A DNA stretch of 46,071 bases from Hydrogenophilales bacterium CG12_big_fil_rev_8_21_14_0_65_61_21. GTDB lineage: Bacteria > Pseudomonadota > Gammaproteobacteria > Burkholderiales > Thiobacillaceae. Each line of letters opens with the position of its first letter. Position 1 is the stretch's first letter. Under the pieces are notes generated by a model that searched no databases, was not told where the DNA came from, and saw nothing but the letters and a program-made list of their open reading frames with translations. Position numbers and translations under genes: made by a program. The stretch is from assembly GCA_002782005.1 (NCBI GenBank), contig PFGT01000055.1, forward strand, positions 1-46,071, in the 5' to 3' direction. Below, in pieces: positions 33,706 through 45,976 of the stretch.

Positions 33706-35037
33706 TCATTCTTCCAGTCTATATTCGACATAGGCGCGGTCGCGCGCCTGCCGCACCCAATCATCGAAGGCCTCTTCGCTCTTGCGTTCGCGGATCGCCT
33801 GGCGGGCGAGTTGCCGTTGCCGTTCCGGGCCGACATCCTGGTCGCGGCGTTCGAGTACCTGGATGAGGTGCAGGCCGAATGGGGTCTTGACTGGCTTGGT
33901 GATTTCACCCGCTTGGGCGGCGTCCATGGCCCGTTCGAACTCCGGCACGGTGTCGCCTGGATTCAGCCAGCCCAGGTCACCGCCTTGGGCGGCGGACGTA
34001 TCGTTGGAATATTGCTTGGCCAGTTTGGCGAAGTCGGCGTCGCCGTTGACCAGCCGGTCGCGCAGTTCCATGAGGCGGCTATAGGCATCCTGGTCGCTAA
34101 TGACCTCATTGGTCTTGATCAGGATGTGCCGGGCGTGGCTCTGGCGAACGATTTGCTTGCCATCGATATCGTGTCGGTCGATCAGTTTGAGGATGTGATA
34201 GCCGTTCGGGCTGCGCAGGGTCGGGGTGACCTCGCCGATCTTGATGCCTTTGACCGCGTCGACGAACAGGCTGGGCAATTTAGCCTCGCCGCGCCAGCCC
34301 ATGGTACCGCCCTGTAGGGCATTCTGGGCATCCGAATAACTGGCTGAAACCTGTGCGAAGTCGGCGCCATTCTTGAGCTCTGCTTGAGCCTTTTCAGCCT
34401 TGGCCTTTAGCTTTTGCAAGGTTTCAGGGCTGGCGCCATCGGGCGCCAGGAATAGTAGATGGCCCAGGTTGTATTCGGCTTGGCGGCTGGGGTCCTGCTT
34501 CTGATTGGCCAGGAAATTATCGACCTCGGCGTCGGTTACCACGATGTGGTTATCGACTTCGCGTTCGCGCAGCCGGGCGATGATCAGTTGCTGGCGAATC
34601 TGCTGCCGGTAGGCCTCGAAATCGATGCCTTCTTTTTCCAGCGCGATTCGGAAGGCCGGCGGTTCCAGGTTGTTTTGGGCGGCGACACGGGCGACGGCGC
34701 GATCCACGCTGTCGCCGTCGACGCGGATGTTGGTTTCGTCGGCCATCTGGAGCAACGTTTTTTCCGTAATCATGCGTTCCAACAGGCGCTTTGCTAAAAC
34801 ATCCTTGGCCGGCGGCGGGGTATTGCGCAAGGCCATCTGATGGAGGGTTTGTTCCATCTGCCGATCCAGTTCGCTTTGGGTGATAACGGCGTTATTGACC
34901 ACGGCGACGATGCGATTTAAAAGCACCGGCGCCGACTGGACGGGCAGCGGCGCAAACATGGCGGCCAGGAGGTATATCGGCAGCGCGACCCAATTTCCGG
35001 TCAGCCGCTTGAGTATATTAGTGTCGTTCAAGTTCAT
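33706..35037 (-). CDS. surA: Periplasmic chaperone/peptidyl-prolyl isomerase SurA
   Basis: SurA escorts outer-membrane proteins, including LptD, to the BAM complex. The 443 residues have a signal peptide (helix [19 protein letters not shown]), an N-terminal chaperone domain with [16 protein letters not shown], and two parvulin domains. The first (about 190-295) includes [16 protein letters not shown]. The second (about 305-410) includes HARHILIKT and [17 protein letters not shown]. The start overlaps the lptD stop by 20 bases, so the two are coupled. Confidence 0.97.
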   Translation of the reverse strand: MNLNDTNILKRLTGNWVALPIYLLAAMFAPLPVQSAPVLLNRIVAVVNNAVITQSELDRQMEQTLHQMALRNTPPPAKDVLAKRLLERMITEKTLLQMADETNIRVDGDSVDRAVARVAAQNNLEPPAFRIALEKEGIDFEAYRQQIRQQLIIARLREREVDNHIVVTDAEVDNFLANQKQDPSRQAEYNLGHLLFLAPDGASPETLQKLKAKAEKAQAELKNGADFAQVSASYSDAQNALQGGTMGWRGEAKLPSLFVDAVKGIKIGEVTPTLRSPNGYHILKLIDRHDIDGKQIVRQSHARHILIKTNEVISDQDAYSRLMELRDRLVNGDADFAKLAKQYSNDTSAAQGGDLGWLNPGDTVPEFERAMDAAQAGEITKPVKTPFGLHLIQVLERRDQDVGPERQRQLARQAIRERKSEEAFDDWVRQARDRAYVEYRLEE

Positions 35038-37255
35038 CGCTCTTAGTGTATCCAGGGATGCTGTTTTTCAGGATGTCCAGGGGGTTGGGGCCCAGACGGG
35101 TTAGACCCTGCAATTCCAATTGCAGGAAAAAGGTCGTGCTGGACGTTTGCGCGGTGGTGACCAGTTTTTGTATCACGGCGCGCGCGGACCAGCAGCCGGC
35201 GTTGTATTCAAGACCCGCCAACCCTTCCACCAGACGGCGATCATAGAAGGAATAGTTGATTCGACCAAGACTGTACCATTTGGCCTGTATCGGCCATTGC
35301 CAGGATAGATCGACCTGCTTGAGTTCGGTTCCATAGAGCGGATTGGTGTAGCGCAGGTCGGCGTTGAGCAGCTTGCCGGGACCGGCGTGATAAGTGCTGC
35401 CGATGCTGGCCTGCGCCAACTGGCCGGCGCTTGAGTTGTACTGCAAGCCGGAGTCGATGCGCCAGCGGTCGGTCAGTTGGCCGGAAATCTGGCCCAGTAG
35501 ATTGGTAACATTGGCGCCCCGGGCGCTGAAGCCGGGCATGACGACTCGTTGGTCGTTGAAATAATAGCGTTGTCCTAGCGTTACCTGTAGCCGTTCCAGA
35601 CCGGTATCGGCCTCCAGAAAGCGGCTGGTGACGCCGAGTGTGACCTGATTGGCGTCGTTGATGCGGTCTATGCCGATGAACTGGTTATCGGTGTAGAGCT
35701 GAGGCTGAAGCGGGTCGCCCATGCCGCTGTCGAATACCGGCAGGGCCGTTTGGTCGCGGTAGGGGATCCGAACGTAGTAAAGGCGCGGTTCCAGGGTCTG
35801 TAAATAACGCTCCCCGCGCCAGCTCATGTTGCGGTCCAGATAGGCCCCGCTATCCAGGGAGAAAATCGGCAGACTGCGCGAGGCCGACAGAACGCCGGGG
35901 TAGTCGGGGTTTCGATCCAGGACATAACGGGTCAACTGCCAGCCTAACTTGGGCCGGATATAGCCGTAGGTTTGCTCCAGGTTCATGTCGATGCTGGGAT
36001 ACGCGTTGAACCGGCCCCCGGCCGCCTTGCTGGCCAGATTGTGGTCGAAGCGCACCATCTCCCCAGAAAAGCTGAAGTGGACGCGGCCGCCGAACAGGTC
36101 GTTGCGGTTGGCGTTGGCCAGGATTTGCGGCGCTCGACGATATGGCAGGTCGACTGGCGCGGCCGGGTCCTGCAAGGTTTGATAGTTCTGCACCCGACCC
36201 AGTACGCTCCACCAGTCGCCGTTGTAATTCAGCGTCGCCTCGCGGGGCAGGTTCTGCAGGGCGGTTTGGCTGACCAGGCTGGATAGGTCGGTGAAATAGG
36301 CGTCATCGGAGACGTCTTCGAGGTGCAGCGCGCCGGATAGCCTGGAGTTGAACTGCTGCTTGTGATCGACGAACTCACGGTAACGCCCGGCGCCGGTTTG
36401 ACTATCGTAGGGCAGCGCCTCCACTACCAGCACGCCCTGATAACTTGGCGCCAGATAGCGGTATTCGGCGCCCAGTTGCGCGCCGCGTTTGGTCATGATC
36501 CTGGGCGTGAAGGTGGCGTCCCGATTGGGTGCAATGTTCCAGTACCAGGGGGCGATAACCTCCAGGCCGCGATTGTCCGAAACGCCGAATGAAGGCGACA
36601 GAAAGCCGGACTTGCGGTTTTCGTCCAGGGCGAAATCAAGCGCCGGCGCATACAGGATCGGTACGCCCAGATATTCCACCCGGACATTGCGCGCGCTGCC
36701 GATGCTACGGTCGTAATCCAGTTTGAGGCTGCTGGTGCGCAGATACCAGCCGTCGTTGTTCGCTGGGCAGGTAGTGAAGCTGGCCGGCTCCAGCCGGTAT
36801 TGGTTCGGGCCTTCGAAGAATAACTTGTCGGCATCGGCGCGGCCGGTTTGGCCCTTGTCGCTGACCAGGGAAAAATGTGCTGGTGTGGCCTCACCTAGAC
36901 GGGAGTCGATCTTGAGCGACATCCGTTCGCTGTCGAGCTGGTTCTTGCCGTGTTGAAGTCGAACGTTGCCTTTGGCGTCCATTGCATCCGATTTGGGCTC
37001 GTAGCGCAGCCAATCGGCCTCTATGGTCTCGTTCTGGGTATGGGCGATGACCGCGCCCTCGGCCAGGATGTAGTCCTGGTCCTGGCCATGGACCTGGTCC
37101 GCCTCGAACGAGACCGGACCGCGCTGCGTTTGGACCTTTCCGTGATTGGTCATCGCTTGCGGCGGCGGTTGGTTGGCGAGCGGCGCGTCCTCCGCCCAGC
37201 AGACACAGGCGACGGTCAGTGCGACTGTCAGTGGCAGGAGGCGGTGCGGGGCCAT
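35018..37255 (-). CDS. lptD: LPS-assembly protein LptD
   Basis: LptD is the outer-membrane beta-barrel that inserts LPS into the outer leaflet with LptE. The 745-residue protein has a signal peptide (LLPLTVALTVACVCWAED), an N-terminal OstA-type beta-jellyroll (GPVSFEADQVHGQDQDYILAEG), and a large barrel domain including SPSFGVSDNRGLEVIAPWYWNIAPNRD. Mature-region cysteines are few: C163 (TTCPANND) and C688 (NAGCWSA), giving one possible interdomain disulfide instead of the two of E. coli. Divergent from amgK, 46 bases away, so both promoters share a short spacer. Confidence 0.96.
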   Translation of the reverse strand: MAPHRLLPLTVALTVACVCWAEDAPLANQPPPQAMTNHGKVQTQRGPVSFEADQVHGQDQDYILAEGAVIAHTQNETIEADWLRYEPKSDAMDAKGNVRLQHGKNQLDSERMSLKIDSRLGEATPAHFSLVSDKGQTGRADADKLFFEGPNQYRLEPASFTTCPANNDGWYLRTSSLKLDYDRSIGSARNVRVEYLGVPILYAPALDFALDENRKSGFLSPSFGVSDNRGLEVIAPWYWNIAPNRDATFTPRIMTKRGAQLGAEYRYLAPSYQGVLVVEALPYDSQTGAGRYREFVDHKQQFNSRLSGALHLEDVSDDAYFTDLSSLVSQTALQNLPREATLNYNGDWWSVLGRVQNYQTLQDPAAPVDLPYRRAPQILANANRNDLFGGRVHFSFSGEMVRFDHNLASKAAGGRFNAYPSIDMNLEQTYGYIRPKLGWQLTRYVLDRNPDYPGVLSASRSLPIFSLDSGAYLDRNMSWRGERYLQTLEPRLYYVRIPYRDQTALPVFDSGMGDPLQPQLYTDNQFIGIDRINDANQVTLGVTSRFLEADTGLERLQVTLGQRYYFNDQRVVMPGFSARGANVTNLLGQISGQLTDRWRIDSGLQYNSSAGQLAQASIGSTYHAGPGKLLNADLRYTNPLYGTELKQVDLSWQWPIQAKWYSLGRINYSFYDRRLVEGLAGLEYNAGCWSARAVIQKLVTTAQTSSTTFFLQLELQGLTRLGPNPLDILKNSIPGYTKSDELERH

Positions 37256-37301
37256 GGGTGGGTGATAGAATGACTAGCGTTGTTTGTAGCCGGATTATAA
37301 C

Positions 37302-40340
<3,039 letters not shown>

Positions 40341-40343
<3 letters not shown>

Positions 40344-40369
40344 ACAAGTCCTTTATAGGTGTCTATGAT
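40341..40369 (+). promoter_or_regulatory. Sigma-70 promoter of the Phd/VapC pair
   Basis: TAGACA, 17 bases, TATGAT is close to the consensus TTGACA-N17-TATAAT, five of six bases in each box. The -35 overlaps the pepP stop codon. Transcription would begin near 40376, about 27 bases before the antitoxin ATG. The spacer also has TGTC (40360-40363) and GACA (40384-40387), possible halves of an antitoxin operator, but this is weak. Confidence 0.65.
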
Positions 40370-40402
40370 GACTACCATATGTGGACATAAGTGAGGCGCA
40401 TC

Positions 40403-40699
40403 ATGACCTGGAACATCGCTCAAGCCAAACAGCGTTTTTCGGAAGTGGTTCGGCTTTCGGCTCAAGAGCCGCAGGCCATCTACAATCGCGGGGAACGGGT
40501 CGCGGTGCTGATCGACGCCAAGGAGTTCGCTGCCTATGAAGCGTGGCGCAAGCAGGCCGCGCCGATCACGCTCGGCGCCGAGTTCGCCGAACTGCGCCGG
40601 GTCGTGGCCGAGACCGACTACCAACTCGAAATACCCCTACGTCAGGATCGGGCCAATGCCTTTGCCGACCTACTGGAGGGCGAGGCCCATGCTGGTTGA
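40403..40699 (+). CDS. Phd/YefM-family antitoxin
   Basis: A 98-residue antitoxin. The N-terminal WNIAQAKQRFSEVVRLSAQEPQ and the following RGERVAVLIDAKEFAAYEAWR are the Phd/YefM DNA-binding fold. The C-terminal half would wrap the VapC toxin. ATG 40403 gives the usual MTWNIAQAK start; ATG 40391 is possible but has no better spacing. It overlaps the toxin by 11 bases and has its own promoter just upstream. Confidence 0.92.
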   Translation: MTWNIAQAKQRFSEVVRLSAQEPQAIYNRGERVAVLIDAKEFAAYEAWRKQAAPITLGAEFAELRRVVAETDYQLEIPLRQDRANAFADLLEGEAHAG

Positions 40700-41078
40700 C
40701 ACCAATATCGTCAGCGAACTGGTCCGCCGCCAGCCCAATGCCGGCGTGCTGGCCTGGGCCGATGGCCTGGCCGATTTCGCAATTTCGGTGGTGACCGTGG
40801 ACGAAATCGCCTATGGCCTGTCCTGGCGACCCAATGCCCGGATCGAGGCATGGTTCGACGGTTTCTTGCGTCGTCATCCGATTTTCCCCGTCACCGAGGC
40901 CATCGCCCGCCGCGCCGGCGAGCTGCGTGGCGCCTTTGCCGCGCGGGGCATCAAGCGCAGTCAGGCCGATATGATGATCGCCGCCACCGCTCAGATTCAC
41001 GCCCTTACCCTGGCGACCCGCAACGAGGATGACTTTCGCGGTTGCGGTATCCCGGTCCTGAATCCATTCAGCCCATGA
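40689..41078 (+). CDS. VapC-type PIN-domain toxin
   Basis: A 129-residue PIN-domain ribonuclease. The catalytic acidic residues are visible in MLVDTNIVSELVR, TVDEIAYGL, KRSQADMMIAATA and LATRNEDDF. VapC toxins cleave specific RNAs such as tRNA. The ATG overlaps the antitoxin end and its TGA overlaps the ubiH start (ATGATG), so transcription from the TA promoter will also run into ubiH. Confidence 0.94.
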   Translation: MLVDTNIVSELVRRQPNAGVLAWADGLADFAISVVTVDEIAYGLSWRPNARIEAWFDGFLRRHPIFPVTEAIARRAGELRGAFAARGIKRSQADMMIAATAQIHALTLATRNEDDFRGCGIPVLNPFSP

Positions 41079-42229
41079 TGCCCAGCCATGTTGACATCGC
41101 GATAATCGGCGGCGGTCCAGTCGGCGCCGCGCTGGCTATTGCGCTCAAGGACAGTGGTCTGACTGTCGCGGTGCTGGAGGCTAGGAGCGAATTCGCCGCG
41201 CGCGACCCCCGCGCCCTGGCGTTGTCCCAAGGTACGCGCTTGGTCCTGGAGCGGCTGGGTACGTGGGATCGGCTTGGCGCCAAGGCCACCCCGATCGAGA
41301 CCATCCACGTCTCCCAGCTCGGTCGCTTTGGTCGGGCGGAGCTGGCGGCGAAGGCGATGGGCGTGCCGGCCCTGGGTTACACCGCCGCATACGGCGACCT
41401 TTATGCCGCCCTGGCGGCGGGGTTGCTAGGTTCCGGCGCGCACCTGATTGCCGGCGCCCGGGTCTCGGCTGTGCGGCCGGCCTCCGGCTGCGGTCTGGTG
41501 GAATACCAGCAGGCGGCTGTGGCGCACACCTTGACCGCCCGCTTGCTGGTCCTGGCCGACGGCGGCAAGAGCCTGCCGGGCGAGGTCAAGATTAAGGATT
41601 ACGGTCAGAGCGCCATCGTCTGCACGGTCCGGACCGAGGCGCCGCACGGCGGTCGGGCCTATGAGCGCTTCACCCCGGCCGGGCCGATGGCGCTGTTGCC
41701 GCTCGGCGACAACTACGCCCTGGTTTGGACCACGCCGGCGGATCAGGTGGAGGCCCGGATGCAATGCGACGATGGCGTTTTCCTGACCGAGTTGCAGGCG
41801 GCCTTCGGCGACCGCCAGGGCCGTTTCCTGGCCGCCGGTCCGCGTTCGGCATTCCCACTCCGCCTGGTGACCAGCGCGGCCAAGGATCGGCCCGGTCTGG
41901 TGCGCATCGGCAACGCCGCCCAGACCCTGCACCCGGTGGCCGGACAAGGCTTCAACCTGGGCTTGCGTGATGCCTGGTGGCTGGCGGAAACAATCATGGA
42001 TTCATCCCGCGAGCAGTTGGGCGACAGCGATTTCCTCACGCGCTACCGCGCCTATCGGCGCCGGGACGTGGCCGGCGGCATCGCCATGACCGATCTATTG
42101 GTCGATCTGTTTGCTAATGACCTGCCGCTGCTGTCCCAGGCGCGCGGCCTGGCGCTGACGGCCATGGATGCGCTGCCACCGTTGAAAAACCTGTTCGTCC
42201 GCAAGATGATGTTCGGGGCCCAAGCATGA
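41075..42229 (+). CDS. ubiH: 2-octaprenyl-6-methoxyphenol hydroxylase-like FAD monooxygenase
   Basis: The UbiH-family hydroxylase adds a ring hydroxyl in aerobic ubiquinone synthesis. The 384-residue flavoprotein has the FAD fingerprint AIIGGGPVGAALAIAL, the arginine-containing EARSEFAARDPRALALS, and the second FAD motif RIGNAAQTLHPVAGQGFNLG. The GNAAQ form (not GDAAH) is typical of UbiH. ATG 41075 overlaps the toxin stop; ATG 41078 is an alternative. Its stop overlaps the next hydroxylase. Confidence 0.93.
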   Translation: MMPSHVDIAIIGGGPVGAALAIALKDSGLTVAVLEARSEFAARDPRALALSQGTRLVLERLGTWDRLGAKATPIETIHVSQLGRFGRAELAAKAMGVPALGYTAAYGDLYAALAAGLLGSGAHLIAGARVSAVRPASGCGLVEYQQAAVAHTLTARLLVLADGGKSLPGEVKIKDYGQSAIVCTVRTEAPHGGRAYERFTPAGPMALLPLGDNYALVWTTPADQVEARMQCDDGVFLTELQAAFGDRQGRFLAAGPRSAFPLRLVTSAAKDRPGLVRIGNAAQTLHPVAGQGFNLGLRDAWWLAETIMDSSREQLGDSDFLTRYRAYRRRDVAGGIAMTDLLVDLFANDLPLLSQARGLALTAMDALPPLKNLFVRKMMFGAQA

Positions 42230-43371
42230 TGGACCGTTTTGACATCGTGATTATCGGCGGTGGCCTGACCGGCGCCGCCTTCGCACTGGCCCTGAAGAAT
42301 TCACCCTATCGCGTTGCCTTGGTCGAGCCGCGTCCCCCGCAGGCGCCCACCGAGGACTGGGATGCCCGCATCTACGCCTATAGTCCGGGCAACGTGAACT
42401 GGCTGAAGGCGTTGGCCGGCTGGGCCGAGCCGGTCCGGGCGCAGGCCGTTCAGGCCATGCGCATCTTTGGCGACGAGGGCGGCCGGCTGAACTTCGATGC
42501 CCTGGAGACGGGCCTGCCTGAGCTGGCCTGGATTGCCGAGAACGGCCGTCTGCAATTTGCCCTGTGGCAGGCGCTCAGCCTGGCGCCCAATGTGGAGTTT
42601 ATTGCGGCCGAACCGGAGGCGGTGGCTTGGGGTGAGGGCCGCCATACGCTGCACTTGGCCGGTGGTCAGTATATTGAGGCCGACCTGCTGGTCGGCGCCG
42701 ACGGCGCCAGTTCATGGCTGCGCCAACAGGCCGGCATCGGCTGCACCATAGACGACCAGCATCAGGCCGGCGTGGTGGCCAATTTTGAGACCGAGAAGCC
42801 ACATCGCGGTATTGCCTGGCAATGGTTCCGCCAGGACAGCATATTGGCCTATCTGCCCTTGCCGGGAAGGCGCATCGCCATCGTCTGGTCTACCCATGAA
42901 GACGCCGTGGCAGGGCGGCTGGCGCAATCTGCCGACGAATTCGCCGCCGAGGTGACAGAAGCGGGCCATCGAGTCCTCGGCCGGCTGCGGCAAATCACCC
43001 CCCAGGTCGCCTTCCCGCTGAAGATACGCCGGGCCAAAGAGTGGGTTCGGCCCGGGCTGGTCCTGATTGGCGACGCCGCCCATACGGTCCACCCGCTGGC
43101 TGGCCAGGGCGTCAATCTAGGCTTCCGGGATTGCCGGCGGCTGGCCGAAATGTTAGCTTCCGGCGGGAACCCCGGCGCCATTGGCCGCCTCCAAGCCTAC
43201 TCAGTTCGCCGGCTGGAAGATGTAGCCACCATGCAGTTCACCACCGGCGGTTTGAAACGATTGTTCACTAACGCCGATCCGGTCGTGCGCGCTTTGCGCA
43301 ATACCGGGCTCGGCTTGACCAACGGCCAGGATTGGCTGAAACAGGCGCTGATGCGCCATGCCGTTCAATAA
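42226..43371 (+). CDS. Second ubiquinone-biosynthesis FAD hydroxylase (UbiI/UbiF/Coq6 family)
   Basis: A 381-residue flavin monooxygenase related to UbiF, UbiI and Coq6. It has the FAD motif VIIGGGLTGAAFALAL, the DG motif LLVGADGASSWLRQQ, and LIGDAAHTVHPLAGQGVNLG. Which ring position it hydroxylates cannot be fixed from sequence, because betaproteobacterial UbiF/I/M homologues overlap in specificity. It overlaps ubiH by four bases; together they supply two hydroxylations of the ubiquinone pathway, the quinone that SQR reduces. Confidence 0.9.
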   Translation: MMDRFDIVIIGGGLTGAAFALALKNSPYRVALVEPRPPQAPTEDWDARIYAYSPGNVNWLKALAGWAEPVRAQAVQAMRIFGDEGGRLNFDALETGLPELAWIAENGRLQFALWQALSLAPNVEFIAAEPEAVAWGEGRHTLHLAGGQYIEADLLVGADGASSWLRQQAGIGCTIDDQHQAGVVANFETEKPHRGIAWQWFRQDSILAYLPLPGRRIAIVWSTHEDAVAGRLAQSADEFAAEVTEAGHRVLGRLRQITPQVAFPLKIRRAKEWVRPGLVLIGDAAHTVHPLAGQGVNLGFRDCRRLAEMLASGGNPGAIGRLQAYSVRRLEDVATMQFTTGGLKRLFTNADPVVRALRNTGLGLTNGQDWLKQALMRHAVQ

Positions 43372-43388
43372 CTCGATAGAGAGACCTC

Positions 43389-44099
43389 ATGCGTATTTTT
43401 ATTCCCTTGTTGTTCACCTTGTTGCTGACCTCCGCTTGCGACGCTGGGCAAGGCGAGATCAGAAAAAATCTGGAATCCAGTTTTCCTGGCGTCAAGATCG
43501 ACAGCGTCGGCAAAAGCCCGGTCGCCGGCCTGTATGAGGTGGTGGTGGATGGCAGCCACGTCATCTACGTCGACAAGGATGCGAAGTACGTCTTCGAGGG
43601 GATGCTGGTCGATGCCGCAACCAAGCGTAACCTGACTCAGGAGAAGGTCGATAAGCTGACCCTGGTTGGCTTCGACAGCCTACCGCTGCAACAGGCCATC
43701 AAGGTCGTGAAAGGCGACGGCAAGCGCCGTCTGGCGGTGTTCTCCGATCCGGACTGCCCGTACTGCAAGAAGCTGGAACCGGAACTGGCCAAGCTGACCA
43801 ACGTCACCATCTACACCTTCGCATACCCGCTGCCCATGCACACCGACGCCGCGCGCAAGAGCCGTCTGGTCTGGTGCAGCGCCGACCCGGTCAAGGCCTG
43901 GGAAGACCTGATGCTGAATAACACGGTGCCGGAAGGCAAGGACGACTGTCCGAATCCGGTCGAAGCCAACCTGGCGCTGGGCGACAAGCTCCATATCCAG
44001 GGCACGCCCAATATCATCCTCGGCAACGGCAAGCGCATTCCCGGCCTGGCTACCGCCGACCGGTTAAGCCAGATGCTGGACGAAGCCGGCGGCAAATAG
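43389..44099 (+). CDS. DsbC-family thiol:disulfide isomerase
   Basis: DsbC proteins correct wrong disulfides in the periplasm. The 236-residue protein has a signal peptide (IPLLFTLLLTSA before CDAG), an N-terminal dimerisation domain with IRKNLESSFPGVKIDSV, and a thioredoxin-fold domain with the active site CPYC at about residues 123-126 inside FSDPDCPYCKKLEPEL. The cis-proline loop reads IQGTPNIILGNG. Two further cysteines (about 157 and 182) may form a structural disulfide. The TSAC pattern is a poor lipobox, so a soluble periplasmic protein is more likely than a lipoprotein. Confidence 0.94.
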   Translation: MRIFIPLLFTLLLTSACDAGQGEIRKNLESSFPGVKIDSVGKSPVAGLYEVVVDGSHVIYVDKDAKYVFEGMLVDAATKRNLTQEKVDKLTLVGFDSLPLQQAIKVVKGDGKRRLAVFSDPDCPYCKKLEPELAKLTNVTIYTFAYPLPMHTDAARKSRLVWCSADPVKAWEDLMLNNTVPEGKDDCPNPVEANLALGDKLHIQGTPNIILGNGKRIPGLATADRLSQMLDEAGGK

Positions 44100-44162
44100 A
44101 TTCGTTGACGGCTGCCGGCAAGGCGGCCCGCGCCGATGGACTAGATACCGGCATTAAATAAT

Positions 44163-44879
44163 ATGGCCATTTGGCAGAAAATCCGGCGCCAGCCAATGGC
44201 CCGCATGTTGCTGCTCTCGTTGAGCCTGCATGTGGCCGTGGCCATGCTGGTTCAGCCGCGCGGCTATGCCGAGCATCGAGTGGTGACGGTCATCGATGCC
44301 CAACTGACGGCGGCCCCATTGGCATCGCCGCCGGTTCCCGCGCCAGCGCCGGTCGAACCCATCGTTCAGCCGCTCCCGGAGGTGAAACCGCAGGAGCTGG
44401 CAGCGCCGGAACCAACACGGTCGGAACCGGCGATAGCCGCAGTCCACGATAGCATCAAGCCGGCGCCGGTTGCGGATACCAGGCTGACCGTCGCAACCAC
44501 CGAAGCCAAGGCGACGGTCGCTCGATCCGCCGCCAGCGACGCCCACGCCTTGCCCAGCATCCCGGTCATGATCGACAGCCATTGGTACGATGCCCGGCAA
44601 CTCGATGTTCAGCCCAGGGCTAGTCAGCCGATCAACCCCCTATATCCGCCCGAGGCTCTGCGCCGCAATCAGCAGGGTACGGTCAAGCTGAAACTGAAGA
44701 TCGATGAATTCGGCGTGGTGCGGGATGTCGAAGTCCAGGAAAGCGACCCGCCGGCGGTATTCGACGACTCTTCGCTCGAAGCCTTCAAGCAAGGCCGTTT
44801 CGAACCCGCCCGCAAGGATGGCCGGCCAGTCCGGGCGCTGATCTATATCCGGGTTCGCTACGAGCTGAACAATTACTAG
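44163..44879 (+). CDS. Energy transducer TonB
   Basis: TonB passes proton-motive energy to outer-membrane transporters. The 238-residue protein has an N-terminal membrane helix with the conserved Ser/His face (LLLSLSLHVAVAMLV), a Pro/Ala-rich periplasm-spanning region (about 45-115) and a C-terminal TonB domain (PLYPPEALRRNQQGTVKLKL, FEPARKDGRPVRA). exbB and exbD are not adjacent, so it uses partners encoded elsewhere. No receptor gene is nearby, which leaves the substrate open. The 63 bases upstream hold no clear promoter. Confidence 0.9.
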   Translation: MAIWQKIRRQPMARMLLLSLSLHVAVAMLVQPRGYAEHRVVTVIDAQLTAAPLASPPVPAPAPVEPIVQPLPEVKPQELAAPEPTRSEPAIAAVHDSIKPAPVADTRLTVATTEAKATVARSAASDAHALPSIPVMIDSHWYDARQLDVQPRASQPINPLYPPEALRRNQQGTVKLKLKIDEFGVVRDVEVQESDPPAVFDDSSLEAFKQGRFEPARKDGRPVRALIYIRVRYELNNY

Positions 44880-44896
44880 GAGTCTGTCGGATAACC

Positions 44897-45808
44897 ATGG
44901 AACCGCCAGTTAGAAACCTTGATGACGACACGCCGGCGCGACACGCAGCCAGCAGACGCAGCACGCTGGTCAGCGTGGCTGTCAATATCATGCTCAGCAC
45001 CGGGCAGATTGTGGTCGGTTTTATCTCTGCTTCGCAGGGCTTGATCGCCGATGGCATCCACTCGCTTTCGGACCTCGCCGCCGATTTTGTCGTCTTGCTC
45101 GCCAACCATCATAGTAAAAAGGCCCCGGACGAGGATCACCAATATGGCCACCAGCGCTACGAAAATGCCGCTTCGCTGGTATTGGGCGGCTTGTTGCTGG
45201 CGGTCGGTCTGGGGATGTTGTGGGCGGCGGCCCATAAGCTGGCGACGCCGGAGTCGATTCCCCAGGTTCATGTGGTCGCCCTCTGGGTGGCCTTGTCCGC
45301 CCTGGCCGCGAAGGAATTACTGTTTCGCTACATGTTGAGGGTGGCTGAACGGGTGCGCTCCACCATGCTGATCGCCAATGCCTGGCACGCCCGTTCCGAT
45401 GCCGCCTCGTCCTTGGTGGTGGCCGGCGGCATCGTCGGTAATCTGCTCGGCTATCCGCTGCTCGACCCGGTGGCGGCGTTAGTAGTTGGTTTGATGGTGG
45501 CCAGGATGGGTTGGAATTTTGCCTGGAGCGCGCTGAGCGATTTAATGGACCGGGCGGTTGATGCCGAGACCCTGGCGGGGATGCGGGCGATGATCGAGGA
45601 CACACCGGGGGTGTTGGGTGTGCATGACCTGCGCACACGCAAGATGGCCGACCTCATCGTTGTCGATGTCCATCTGGAGGTGGCTGGCGAGATACCGGTC
45701 CGGGCTGGCCACGACATTGCGGAGGAGGTTGAGCGCCGACTTATGGCCGCCTTTCCGGTGCTGAACGTCATGACCCATGTCGATCCGGTCGAGGCCGGGC
45801 CGTCATGA
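44897..45808 (+). CDS. Cation diffusion facilitator transporter (FieF-like)
   Basis: A 303-residue inner-membrane antiporter that exports divalent metals (Zn, Fe, Cd or Co) using protons. Six membrane helices are visible. Metal-site motifs lie in helix 2 (ADGIHSLSDLAADF) and helix 5 (NAWHARSDAASSLV), with the histidine-rich loop DEDHQYGHQRYE between them. The C-terminal cytosolic domain has VHDLRTRKMADLIVVDVHLEV. The two HxxxD sets fit the FieF/MamM branch. It is 17 bases after tonB and may be co-transcribed with it. Confidence 0.95.
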   Translation: MEPPVRNLDDDTPARHAASRRSTLVSVAVNIMLSTGQIVVGFISASQGLIADGIHSLSDLAADFVVLLANHHSKKAPDEDHQYGHQRYENAASLVLGGLLLAVGLGMLWAAAHKLATPESIPQVHVVALWVALSALAAKELLFRYMLRVAERVRSTMLIANAWHARSDAASSLVVAGGIVGNLLGYPLLDPVAALVVGLMVARMGWNFAWSALSDLMDRAVDAETLAGMRAMIEDTPGVLGVHDLRTRKMADLIVVDVHLEVAGEIPVRAGHDIAEEVERRLMAAFPVLNVMTHVDPVEAGPS

Positions 45809-45809
45809 T

Positions 45810-45976
45810 TTACGCCTTGGGCGCGGTATCCACGAAGGCCGTCCGCTGCATGAGGCGGTCGTAGAGTTCAGATAAGTGCGGTTGCGAGCGGCGCCAGTCG
45901 ATCTCGGGGAAACGCAGATCGAGATAGCCCAGGGTGCAGCCTACGGCGATGTCGGCCAAGGTGAGAAACTCGCCCA
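45810..45976 (-). pseudogene. Glutathione S-transferase, C-terminal remnant cut by an IS
   Basis: The minus strand encodes GEFLTLADIAVGCTLGYLDL, then FPEIDWRRSQPHL, LYDRLMQRTAFVDTAP and KA before the stop. This is the end of the GST C-terminal helical domain (LTLADIAVGxxLGYLDxRFPEIDWR is a strong proteobacterial GST pattern). The frame stops making GST sense at the IS end (about 45977), where a chance ATG occurs. At least three quarters of the gene must lie beyond the insertion or be lost, so the gene is almost surely inactive. It ends one base after the CDF stop, facing it. Confidence 0.88.

Noticed and set aside
33696-33908. Longer PdxA with 71 extra residues
   Set aside because: The extension lies inside surA and is Arg/Ser-rich shadow sequence; GTG starts with Shine-Dalgarno sit at the surA stop.
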